From the NCBI GenBank assembly GCA_037176905.1, contig JBBBWG010007069.1:1-21210 (forward strand): a stretch of DNA of 21,210 nucleotides. Direction: 5' to 3'. The DNA comes from Azolla pinnata. Lineage: Eukaryota; Streptophyta; Polypodiopsida; Salviniales; Salviniaceae. Under the pieces are notes generated by a model. The model saw nothing but the letters and a program-made list of their open reading frames with translations. It ran no database searches and had not been told where the DNA came from. Position 1 is the stretch's first letter, and every line of letters starts with the position of its first letter. Below, in pieces: positions 10,201 through 19,709 of this stretch. The position numbers and the translations under genes are program-made.

Positions 10201-11460
10201 TTGAAATACATTGATGTGCTGAGTTGTGATTATGGAATTTTCAATCACTGGTTAATTCTGCTTTCCTTTTTGTCACGATTATTGTTCATACTCAATAAGA
10301 TTGGCCTGGTTTTATCTTTTTCTTTGGTTGCATTGGTTAAATAATGTGTCACTTGCATGAGATATTAGAAGTTTTTCTATAGGCTTGTATAAAGTGCGAG
10401 CAGTCTATTCTGGTTCTCCTTGTTTATTCTGATGCTTAATGGCATGAAATTATTCTAGGTAATCATGCAGAAAAACACAGGATATGAATATGCAGTTGAC
10501 ATCTGGAGTCTGGGATGCACTGTTATTGAGATGGTAACTGGAAAACCTCCATGGAGTGAATATGAAGGGGTGAGTGAGCTTAATGTGGTAAATGCGAAGA
10601 ATGTGCGTGTTACCATTTACATTTCGTAAGCTTTTATTACCTGGTTTTTCATATACTATCCGGGGTTTTGTTGCATTATAACTTAAGAGAAAAGATGTCT
10701 TGATGCCGAGTTCCACCAGTAACGCCCAGTATGTTTGGGATATGTTTGTTGGTGCACTTCCCAAATCATACATTATTAAAATGTAGTACTGGCCTGTTTT
10801 GCTCATATGTGATTCAGGTTGCAGCCATGTTTAAGGTAACAAGAGCAGAGACTCCCCCAATACCAGATGGGATCTCTCCTGAAGGTCAATCTTTTATCAG
10901 GAAATGCTTGCAAAAGAATCCTGCAGACCGGCCCTCGGCAGCCAAGCTGCTCGAGCATCCCTTTGTGCAAATCCCCAATGATGTCCTTGAGCCTTCCACA
11001 CATGCAACCCACATTCCAGATTCCCAGGTAACACATCCATCCCTGTAAAAGACCTGTGTAAAAGATCCATGTGATATATATGTGTAAGTGAAAATCTTAT
11101 TCACCGGAACTGTCTGAATGATTGTGCGCTTCACATGTGTATAAAAAGATCCATGTGACATATATATGTGTAAGCAAAAATCTTATTCACCAGAACTATC
11201 TGAATGAGTTGTGCACTTCACATGTGTGGAAAAAATATGTGTAAGTGAAAATCTTATTCACCGGAACTGTCTTAACAAGTTGTGCATCTATACAAATTGA
11301 TTGCCGCATCTTGGCATACCTTTGCGGAATGATGCACTTTTTTCTGTGCAACAGGATATGGAAGAAAGGAGCATGCGATATGAGACAGATGGTAGCTCAA
11401 AGGGATTTCGATCGAATATTAGCCATGGACCATTGAGTGCCAGGTAACAACACAAAGCTT

Positions 11461-11500
<40 letters not shown>

Positions 11501-12281
11501 CATGTGAGTGTTTCTGGACACTATCTATCCAGAAGCTCTAGCTAAGTTTCAATTTGCACTAATGTAGTGAATACACTTTTGTGTTGAGCTGACATGCGTG
11601 GCGATTGTAACGAAGTTTTGATTTGCACAAACGTAGTGAATACACTTTGTTTGAACTGACATGCGTAGTGATTTTTTCTAGCTAAGTTTCAATTTGCACA
11701 AATGTAGTGAATATGGTTGAACTGACATGTGTAGTGATTCATCGCATGCTGCTGCACGATCCGGAATGTTCCCATCGTTAAGCGCCCCTGTTTCGCCCAA
11801 ATCCTCGAATCATCCGTTTGGGGGTTTGCTGCCTGGTTTTGCAACACCACCGATGGGCGGTTTAGGGTTTGACTTATCGGCAGCTCACGGAAACCACTCC
11901 AACAACACATCTGAACGATCCAGGCAAACCTCGTACAGAGATAGACATAACCTTTCTTCAGGTCTCAACGATCCAGTTAACAGCTCGGATCTGTCTCAGT
12001 GGGAAACGGTCTCGAAGCACCGAACAATGGCCTCTGATTACAGTGGTTTTTGCATACCACAAGCCGCTAGAATGCCGAGGGAGCCACAGATGGAGTATGT
12101 GAACAGAGCAAGTGAAGGGGCACTAGAAAGAATGAATGAATGCAGATCAACAACTTATATGCAGAAAGAAACTGAAGAGGTGCTCGGCAGATCAACAACT
12201 TATATGCATCGCCAAAGGTATAGCAATCGATCATCTCCGATCAACTCTAGAACGATCGGTCGTGATTTCATCGCGTCATAA
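7215..12281 (+). CDS. MAP kinase kinase kinase, MEKK type, MAPKKK3/YODA/MAPKKK5 clade (11 coding exons)
   Basis: A Ser/Thr kinase expected to phosphorylate MAPK kinases (MKK4/5-like in Arabidopsis) in stomatal, embryo and immune signalling; that role is family knowledge. Exons, all GT-AG and in phase: 7215-7768, 8008-8640, 8728-8815, 8932-8994, 9085-9245, 9697-9772, 9983-10042, 10459-10569, 10818-11027, 11355-11443, 11735-12281. Total 2592 nt, 863 aa; Arabidopsis YODA is similar in length. Residues 1-375 are Ser/Pro-rich and begin [17 protein letters not shown]. The kinase spans about 376-632: glycine loop GSGSFGKV 383-390, catalytic Lys405, helix-C Glu426, HRDIKGAN 499-506, DFG 519-521, APE 543-545. 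The 633-863 tail is Ser-rich with a 15-residue repeat. The ATG at 7215 was chosen because it opens the exon frame and resembles clade N-termini. Exact orthology (3, 4 or 5) is unresolved. Confidence 0.93.
11061..11290. repeat. Tandem repeat in MAPKKK intron 9 (about three units)
   Basis: Three copies of TGTGTAAGTGAAAATCTTAT (one with GCAAAAA), followed by TCACCGGAACTGTCT variants. The shared anchor starts at 11081, 11167 and 11238, so spacings are 86 and 71 bp. Units 1 and 2 also share AAAGATCCATGTGA upstream. The whole array lies between exon 9 (ends 11027) and exon 10 (starts 11355). GTAAGTG in units 1 and 3 is a donor-like string. Confidence 0.9.
11465..11495. repeat. (TC)n microsatellite in MAPKKK intron 10
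   Basis: About 15 uninterrupted TC units, 22 bases after the exon 10 donor at 11443/11444. Confidence 0.96.
11542..11745. repeat. Tandem repeat spanning the exon 11 splice acceptor (three units)
   Basis: Three units of about 65-75 bp share AGTTTCAATTTGCAC, then AATGTAGTGAATA, then TTGAACTGACATGCGTAGTGAT variants (starting near 11542, 11612 and 11681). The third unit ends at the acceptor used in the model (GTGTAG|TGATTC, exon from 11735). The second unit carries an almost identical GCGTAG|TGATTT. The first has GCGTGGCGATT and lacks the AG. Confidence 0.88.
12142..12208 (+). repeat. 45-bp in-frame repeat inside MAPKKK exon 11
   Basis: AGATCAACAACTTATATGCA occurs twice at a 45-bp offset (within 12142-12163 and 12187-12208). 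The offset is 15 codons, so the protein has RSTTYM twice near its C-terminus. The reading frame is intact. Confidence 0.92.
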
Positions 12282-12548
12282 AAAAAGAGTGGGTTGTTTG
12301 GGGTTGTATCCCTCTTACAACGACTGTATACATATTCATCGTCAGCTCGAGAAAGTGGAAAGAGCTATCGACTCCGCTTCTTTGCTGATACACAACCAAA
12401 TCGCGGGGAAAAACAACAGCAATCCTAAAAAGAAGAAGAAAAAAAAGGGTATTTTTTTTTTCTTAGTGCAGAATGTATATTGAATCCATACAAAAGAATG
12501 ACCTATGGGATCTCTTGTGTTGGGTGATCACACAAGTTGTATTGTAAC
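12282..12548 (+). other. Probable 3' untranslated region of the MAPKKK
   Basis: It follows the TAA at 12279-12281. There is no frame of note, A-rich and T-rich runs at 12427-12463, and TGTA/TTGTAAC motifs near 12520-12550 typical of plant 3' ends. The exact cleavage site cannot be set from the sequence. Confidence 0.5.
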
Positions 12549-12930
12549 TAACATTCACTATAGTAAGGTGAAAAAAGAAGGGTAAACCTTTCCAGAGTAT
12601 ATGATGTACTTAACTGATGAGCCTTTGTAAAGTGACAATAATGATTGTACAAGAACAGATCTCCCCTCTGCTCTCTTTGGAGTCTATATATGAACATCCA
12701 TCCAGCGATTAACGATAGACACCGGTGATTGGAGATCTGTAACATTCACTATAGTAAGGTGAAAAAAGAAGGGTAAACCTTTCCAGAGTATATGATGTAC
12801 TTAACTGATGATCCTTTGTAAAGTGACAATAATGATTTTACAAGAACAGGTCTCCCCTCTGCTCTCTCTGGAGTCTATATATGAACATCCATCCAGCGAT
12901 TAAGGATAGAGAGACCGGTGATTGGAGAAC
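12549..12930. repeat. 191-bp tandem duplication downstream of the MAPKKK gene
   Basis: Copy 1 spans 12549-12739 and copy 2 spans 12740 to about 12930. Both start TAACATTCACTATAGTAAGG and end ACCGGTGATTGGAGA. I count roughly seven to nine differences in about 190 bp, so the duplication looks fairly recent. It has no terminal inverted repeats and no coding content I recognise. Confidence 0.95.
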
Positions 12931-13315
12931 TATTAGAAAGAGCTTGTCTATCAGTGCTTATCAAGCTGTGCTATATATTTATATTATCATGTATCCTGAT
13001 CCTGATCCTCCCCAATGCTGTGAAAACAAGATTCACCCCCGGATCCATCTTGTGATAGACTGCTTTCAAAAATGCTCTTATTTGGCTGTAGCTTGTCTGA
13101 GGCAGAGAGACAAATCACACGGAGTATTTATGTATGTATTATTGACCTTGTATTCCAAAAGCAGCATTTTGAACAGAATCTTGTATTGACCTTGTAGCTT
13201 CTTACATGATGCATTTTGAACAGAATCTTGTATTCCAAAAGCAGCACCATATGTATGTATGTATGTGGTCAGCATGAACAACTGCAGGTTTGCAGAAACA
13301 AAAAAGAGTAGAACT
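12931..13315. other. Intergenic stretch with short direct repeats
   Basis: No gene seen. GCATTTTGAACAGAATCTTG occurs twice (about 13164 and 13211) and CTTGTATTCCAAAAGCAGCA twice (about 13148 and 13227), giving interleaved direct repeats. A short TATG run follows at 13249-13265. Confidence 0.6.
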
Positions 13316-13320
13316 AAAAA
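13316..13320 (-). terminator. Pol III terminator of tRNA-Trp
   Basis: On the - strand the sequence reads TTTTT, starting 8 bases past the tRNA 3' end at 13328. A run of four or more T is the standard Pol III stop. Confidence 0.8.
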
Positions 13321-13327
13321 TAGACTT

Positions 13328-13399
13328 TGAACCCGACGTGAATCGAACACGCAACCTTCTGATCTGGAGTCAGACGCGCTACCATTGCGCCACGGATCC
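13328..13399 (-). tRNA. tRNA-Trp (anticodon CCA), cytosolic type
   Basis: The 72-nt cloverleaf on the - strand starts GGATCCG at 13399 and ends CGGGTTCA at 13328. The acceptor stem pairs over seven positions (with G-U). The D arm contains GCGCAATGGTAGCGC. The anticodon stem-loop is TCTGA CTCCAGA TCAGA, with the anticodon CCA complementary to 13365-13367. The T arm contains GTTCGATTC, which also serves as the B box. There is no intron and no encoded CCA tail, as expected for a eukaryotic nuclear gene. It matches the plant nuclear tRNA-Trp pattern as I know it and not the plastid-derived mitochondrial trnW. It lies between two convergent kinase genes, on the same strand as the CRCK. Confidence 0.96.
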
Positions 13400-14806
13400 G
13401 AGGTATTTAATTGTGATTAAATTTCCCTCATGGTATTTATTAGAAAACAAGAGTTATCACCACCACTGCCAAAATACAACCGAATCAGGATCAAATTCAA
13501 CCTAGAATCATTGAGAATAGGATTAATTCTACAACTTGCTGTATGATTTCTTTCTTAATCGCCCATCAGGAAGCTAGCATAGCTTTCCCTGTTCCAAACA
13601 AAACAGACAAATTCAGATCCAGAATCAGCCTCTTGAATCATGGGGTTCTACAACTTGCAGTATAAATTTTTCTTGAGTCGCCCCATCAGGAAGCTAGGGT
13701 TCATCAAAAGAACACACCATGTTCTTAGAGCTCACCATAGTAACAAAACTGACACATTTTCTTCTGTGGATTTGCAGTCACTACCTGTCTTCGCACAGAA
13801 CCGTAGTATGGAAATGTCCGTTTTTCATTGCTCAACTGTTTTCATCAACAATCCACTTAGGGCTCTTCATCAGATTCAATCATCGACAATTATGTGTAAA
13901 GCTTTTTCACTGGCAAAGACAAGATTGTGTTCCAATCTAGATCAATCACATAGTGACAATCTGTGATTGTGTTCCAATCTAGTCATTGAATGTAATCTCT
14001 CAAGTAAACTCTCAAATACTCAATTACTATACACACATACATATTTGGTGAAGAAAAAACGCTCCAATCTAAGCACAACATCATTGTGCGTCATAAATTA
14101 CAAAAGTCCTTGCAATCCAAATTTTTTATAATCCGTAACAGATCAAGTTGAAGTCAACTGAACTGAGTACGTTCCGTCAGGGCTTTTTTGTTAGCTCATA
14201 TTATTTTATGTATATATTAACGAATATCATGGCAGAATACATGGAAACACCATCTAAAAATATGTTAATAATTGGAGACACTGAGAATTCACTTCTGACC
14301 AACCGCCCTGATCCGTTATGCATATATATACCTTTTGCCGTTGCATAACCACAACAATCTCGCATTGTATTTACAATCCACATACTTTCCTTCCTCATCC
14401 TCGACCACCGTAGGCAATCAGTCTCCTGCCCAAACAATTACATTGATTTTTTTATTTTTTTTTGAGAGAGAGAGAGAGAGTTAAAAGTTAACGACACATT
14501 TGAAGATAATTACTTGTTGTACGTGTGATTCAGGATTATGGTATCTTAAGAAGCTTAAAACCCTATGCAATAGTGTTCTAAAACGATTCCAAGGAAATAA
14601 TAACCTCACATTGGTCATACATTGGCATGCTAGGGGTGTTTAACACATTTTAAAAGTTGTGTTGAACATGTTGTGACAATCCTAGTAAACTTATTCAAAA
14701 TTTTCCGTTCATTTTTAGAAAAGTCATGACAGAGATTGCCTTTTTGAGATATTCAGACTCGTTATTACACAAAAGAAAAAGTCACACACTCACTGGCTGA
14801 TGTTAT
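13400..14806. other. Intergenic stretch between tRNA-Trp and the CRCK gene, with a degenerate 119-bp duplication
   Basis: No supportable protein gene. At about 13521-13580 and 13640-13700, TTCTACAACTTGC, then CTTAATCGCCCATCAGGAAGCTAG (GAGTCGCCCCATCAGGAAGCTAG in copy 2), repeats with a 119-bp period. GATTGTGTTCCAATCTAG occurs twice (about 13922 and 13964). A short (GA)n tract lies at 14464-14480. The last few hundred bases before 14807 probably include the CRCK 3' untranslated region. Confidence 0.6.
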
Positions 14807-17800
14807 TCAATGGGTAGGTATTTTATGGTCTTTTCTAACCCTCCAAAGGTACTCTGATGCTTCCTTCATAGATGGACGATCGTGTCGTATCGGTGCAGCG
14901 CATTTGAATGCCAACTCAAAAATCTTTTTTGCTACAATTAGATTCACTTCAGACTTCTCCAATCGAGGGTCCAAAAGCGCCTCAATATTTCCTTCATGGA
15001 ACTTCATATATGCCTGTAATAAACACACAGAAGTTAATAAAATCATGAGACGAATCTCAACACAGATTTTACTCCCCCCCTCCCCCCCTTGGCTGACAAG
15101 AAAGTATCACTTCTGAGGTTCTTTGGATGTTACAGATATTGAGAGACCACATCAATGGATGTTAACTATACACTATGGCAGCATTATGTTGCATCTCAAT
15201 TTCGATGCTTTTTTCCCGATTACACCCAACAAAATGGCAGAACTTCTTTGTGCCTTCCAATATACATATGTACAAAGACTCTTTCCTAAGACATTCTCTG
15301 TGAACCCTTTTCAGCTTTTCAATGAAACATGCATTCAGTTTTGCTGCTATCCAAGAAGATATGTATATCACTGATGGGCTTCAATTGCCATGAGATGTTC
15401 ATATCTGTTTTTTCTTTGACCTGTCTCAACATAAACCTAATCAGCACATTTCTGGTACAAGATGAACAGAAAAAAAAAAAGGATTATGCTTCCCCCTCCC
15501 CCGCCCTAAAATGCAATCAAATCATGATTGGATCATAGATTCTTTTCTTCCTCTCAAAATACAATCAGGTTATGATTGGATTGACGCAATTTTCTTCCAC
15601 TTTTTCTAGCCTCTACTGTGAAAAGAGACAAATATATACAAGAATGCTATTCAACATGAGAATATCGAGAACTAACCCATCGTATGGTAATCTTTTCTTC
15701 GGTAACCTTATCATGTTCTATGGGCTTTCTTCCAGTCAGTAGCTCAGCCATTAGTATCCCAAAAGCATATACATCTGATTTTGGTGTGAGTTTGTAAGTT
15801 TTCAAGTATTCTGGATCCAGATAACCTGCAGTTCCTTTAACTTGTGTGACTACATGTGTGGCATCAGCGCCTACAGGACCAGGTCTAGAGAATCCAAAAT
15901 CTGACACTTTCGCCCGAAGATTCTCCGTCAGTAGTATATTTGTGGATTTAATATCTCTGTGGATGATTGGTTTTTCTGTCCGAAAAAGATGAGAAAATAG
16001 GTTTGATAATCAGACTACAAAACTGAAAGGGAAACAACACCAAAATATGCCTAGACTTTTGAACCAACAACTGCTCTTGTAAATTTTCAACACATTAGGG
16101 CTGCTTTTCGGGATAGCTATTGCAAAGTAAATCAGTAGTGTATACACATAATTAGATAACTTGGTTAAATTTGCATTTTAGCAAACTATAAGAGGAAAAC
16201 TTTTATCAATACATCAGCCTGTAAAAATCAAATAAACGGGTGTCACAGCAGAATCCTAATTTTAATGGACATTATACTTTTTGAATCCTTAAAAGGGGTT
16301 TCACATTTTTCTGATGCATGTGTCTATATGCTCAACCCCAAGAGTGATGATATACACTACATCAATGGAGAAGATCACAATGCTTAGCTGGAAGGATGCA
16401 ACCACAAAACACTCTAGGATATGCAAAAAAGCTTGGCAACCATAGTGACAAATGAGTTATAGTATAACCACTCAGAATAGTAAACATTCTGAATGCTTTC
16501 ATTGAAGTTCTAATGGCATACTACAAACCCCTCGATCTCATGTGTAGAATAGGAGCTATGCACATCTAGGCATGCTAATTTATTCACCGCGATGATGCCA
16601 TATTGTGCATATTTCTCATGCAATTACAAAGTGCAATAAAGATACATAGTGTTCATAATGCTGCTCTGGTACTCACTTTTATAGTGAATTGAATGCATGT
16701 GGCTTTATCCATTACTCTTAATGCATCAAATGCAGAAGCCATGTATGCTGCATTGGTCATGATCCATGGATGCACATTATTATTATTATCATCATCATCA
16801 TCATCATCATCATCATTATTACTACTACTACTACATATAGACTTCAAAAACTCCAAAATGCAATTTGATAGTTAATTATTTGTAGACTAACCCGCATAGA
16901 GGTGCAGATATGTGAGGGCATGTGACACATCAATTGCAATATCCAAGCGAGTAAATAAATCCAGAACCACCCCAAACTCACCTACATTGAAAAACACAGG
17001 AAGTCAAATATGCTTATTCATGCATATGTGTGTTTGCGTGCATGGGTGGTTGCGCACGTGCATGCACCTGAATAGAAACATAAACTTGTTGTCTGAACAT
17101 GGAAAGGCACAGATTAAAAGGAACACTCGTAGACAACCAAGAGTATATGACCTAATCACTGATACATAAGTGATGAAAGAACAAGATCTTTGAGTTTCTA
17201 TCAAGCCAAGATGAAATATGTAGACTATTGATAAACATTAGCATAGAAATGACATGAAAACCTAATCCAAAAAGAAGGAATTTCTATGCTAATGTTCATC
17301 AATAGTCTACATATTTCATCTGTCACAATAATAACACTAATAACAACAGTTTGTCAAGAAAAGCACTAGCTCAGTTCACAACGCAATACTCACAGTCAAG
17401 ATGTTGTCTAAGATTTCCATTTGACACATACTCTTCCACTAGAATTAGCTCATTGCCTTCTTCAATGTACCCAAGCAATTTCACAAGGCCAAGGTGTTCT
17501 ATTTCTGCCATAATGTTAACTTCACTCTGGAACTGTGCAGCCAATCGTGTCTCAACTAAATCCTGCACCAAACTTGTCAATTAAGTATGCATAAAGATGT
17601 GGAAGAATCTTGTGATTGAATTTATTTTCTTACAAGTATGATACACAAGTCTTTAACATGCGAGTACAAGTAGTAATACTTGGAAGATAATGACTGAATA
17701 CATTGTCTATGCAACACATAAACCAAGGATGGACATAAAATTCTCGTCATAAGCTAGGCACATTAGAAGCTTTTTAGCAAATCCATCACTCCCTACTTTA

Positions 17801-19709
17801 ATATGCATTAAGCTTTACCAGTTTCGATCAAACAGCATGCACGTTACTATATGTAACCTCTTGCACCACAGCTCTACCTCATTTAGCAAGAAGAAATTAT
17901 CGGCATGCTCTTTGGTCCTATATTATTAGTGCATCATGGTAATGTTTGTTAAGACAATGAGTACCTGAAGTTCATTGAATGAGAGAGAACAAGTGGGAGT
18001 GAGCGGAAATGAGATAAGAAATGCTCGGGGATATAGAGTGACAAAGAACAATGATTTAGATCATGAATAACATTACAAAAAAACTGAGATCCAAATCAAC
18101 AGAAGAAGGGCTCTGTCATTGGTAAGGATCTTCCAAAGATCAACTGGGAGGAGAATATGTACTGCATTTTGTATATATCATGAACTATGATCTTTTAACA
18201 ATACATGTGCCAGGAAATAGCCCACTGATTGACTTGTAGAATGAGGATGATGGAGATCATGAAAGATATAATGTTTTTCTGCTGATGAACTTGTGGTTGT
18301 ATTGTTGTCTCTCAACAAAAGTATAATTTGCATAGCATGTCCTATGCTTCATAAGCCCAATAGACAGATATTGACTAGTCGCATGAAGGGTGATGGACCT
18401 CAAGAAAGTTTGTGATCATTCTTCTGGTCTTCATCTTCCATTTTTCTTTGTGGTAGGCTACACCTTTTTCAAAGAAGCAACATATCCCTGTTATTTCATA
18501 AAAACAGCCTGACGATGGCAACACAATGCTCTTCCAAATTCCATCCACACAATGGCACAATTGGCAGATGGATTTAAATGCATAGCTGCCAAGCTCAATG
18601 TCAAACTAATATGAAGAGTTCCTGAGCTTCCCTAACATGCTGTGGACTGTTTGACGACAGTATGATGATGCATCCTGTTATGTGTACATCACGTGTGTCA
18701 GATAGTGGATCGTCTTCTTACCACAAGATGCTGTGGCAATAATCGTGCTCTTTAATTGTCCAAAATCACTCTCTTCTTGTCCAGTTTTCCTGACATGTTC
18801 ATGTGGGGACGATCCAAGCTACACTAGAACAGGGGTAGTCCACCTATGCTAACAGAAAGCATTCTCATTATACACAATACAAAGAATTATTTCCATGGTC
18901 TGCAAGTTATTTTGATGATATCAGTAACTATCTTTGGTATCTTTTTTTGCATTGCCTAGAGCTTTTAAAGCCGCCAGATACCAGTCACTGATTAAAATAA
19001 TACCCCAGTGACTGTAATGGACACTCCCATCTTCTTTGCCTGAATTATATTATGGTGGAATGATTTGCTGCTTATCATGTATACTATCGTTGAGGCTACC
19101 AATCTTCCTGTAAATTCTCCAGCTATGCACCCTTTGAAGACTCAGAGGGCCATATTTCTATTCTAGAGATGACTCAATATTACTATTTTGTCAAATAACT
19201 ATCAAATTGCTCGAGGGGAGAAAGAGAAGATACAACGAAATCACATTATATATAATATGCAAACGTACCTTTTTCCCACGTTTGACAGCCACAACCGTCC
19301 CATCATTTAGTGTCCCTTTGTAGATGATACCAAATCCGCCTTCACCGATTTTATTAGATGCAGAGAAGTTTGATGTTGCCTTGTTGATTTCTGCCATTGT
19401 AAAGATCACAGCCCCAGAGAGAGATGCTCTAGGGGTATGCACTGAGATAGACTGTAAATCTGTAGATGTGGTAGAGTGGTCTAAATTTTCAGAAAAAAAA
19501 AGAAAAAAAAAACTGACAATTAGATGAGCATTCTTTACAGAACATGGTGTAGGATATTGTCTCAAATATTGAGCATTTTGGAGGGAGAGGGAGTCTCTAA
19601 TGACCACAAATTCACCTGCAGTATTTTTGCTCTGGTCATCTCCTTCTTTGTTCAGTTGTAACCAGGGGAAAATGCACGAAATCAGATCAAGGAAGGAGAC
19701 GGATGCCAT
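14807..19709 (-). CDS. Calmodulin-binding receptor-like cytoplasmic kinase (CRCK family), 6 exons
   Basis: A cytoplasmic Ser/Thr kinase related to receptor-like kinases; Arabidopsis CRCK1 binds calmodulin and is stress-linked (family knowledge). Exons in transcript order: 19709-19616, 19480-19269, 17562-17394, 16981-16892, 15975-15677, 15013-14807, all GT-AG and in phase. Total 1071 nt, 356 aa. Kinase motifs: glycine loop GEGGFGII 77-84, Lys98 in VAVKRGKK, helix-C Glu116, HRDIKSTN 194-201, DFG 214-216, [10 protein letters not shown] 236-245, and the family-typical ITIRW before the last intron. It is an RD kinase with no obvious missing residue. The N-terminus is only about 70 residues before the kinase, against roughly 100-200 in Arabidopsis CRCKs. 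The start could be ATG 19709 or the in-frame ATG 19775, and exon 1 is the weakest part. The basic KRGKK segment sits where CRCK1 has its calmodulin site; binding here is inferred. Confidence 0.88.
15074..15088 (-). other. G-run motif, possible G-quadruplex, in CRCK intron 5
   Basis: The + strand has CCCCCCC T CCCCCCC, so the CRCK pre-mRNA strand carries two seven-base G runs separated by one A. This is enough for four GGG tracts. It lies 60 bases upstream of the exon 6 acceptor. A weaker G-rich string (GGGCGGGGGAGGGGG) lies at 15506-15492 in the same intron. Confidence 0.6.
16776..16835. repeat. (TTA/TCA/CTA)n trinucleotide microsatellite in CRCK intron 4
   Basis: A compound run of TTA, then TCA, then TTA and CTA triplets. 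On the - strand it reads as poly-Asp/Asn, but it lies inside intron 4 (16891-15976) and is not coding. Confidence 0.95.
17209..17321. repeat. 42-bp near-perfect inverted repeat in CRCK intron 3
   Basis: The left arm 17209-17250 (AGATGAAATATGTAGACTAT...) and right arm 17280-17321 are reverse complements at 41 of 42 positions, around a 29-base loop. The single difference (A17233 opposite C) becomes a G-U pair in the transcribed - strand RNA, so the stem there is fully paired. The hairpin lies 73 bases after the exon 3 donor. I see no transposase and no obvious target-site duplication. A small foldback element or a small-RNA hairpin are the main options. Confidence 0.95.
17563..19268 (-). other. 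CRCK intron 2 (1.7 kb), no other gene seen
   Basis: This long intron separates the glycine-loop/Lys98 exon from the helix-C exon. It starts GTACGT after the KK codons and ends TTGGTGCAG. No further kinase exon is missing, because residues 102 and 103 join in phase. I see no nested gene, RNA gene or clear element in it. Confidence 0.7.
19481..19615 (-). other. CRCK intron 1: 135 nt, multiple of three, no stop
   Basis: Donor GCAG|GTGAAT (after 19616) and acceptor AAATTTAG (ending 19481), with a long U-rich tract before it. Splicing joins A31 to D32 in phase. Retention would add 45 in-frame residues, including a hydrophobic run near [10 protein letters not shown]. Confidence 0.75.

Noticed and set aside
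16653-16856. - strand frame with poly-Asp/Asn run in the CRCK intron 4
   Set aside because: It is the trinucleotide microsatellite read in frame. The flanking exons join in phase without it.
19481-19539. 59-nt mini-intron in the CRCK N-terminal frame (GTAAAG...TTTAG)
   Set aside because: Splicing it would shift the downstream kinase frame to an early stop. The 135-nt intron with the same acceptor keeps phase and has a better donor (CAG|GTGAAT).
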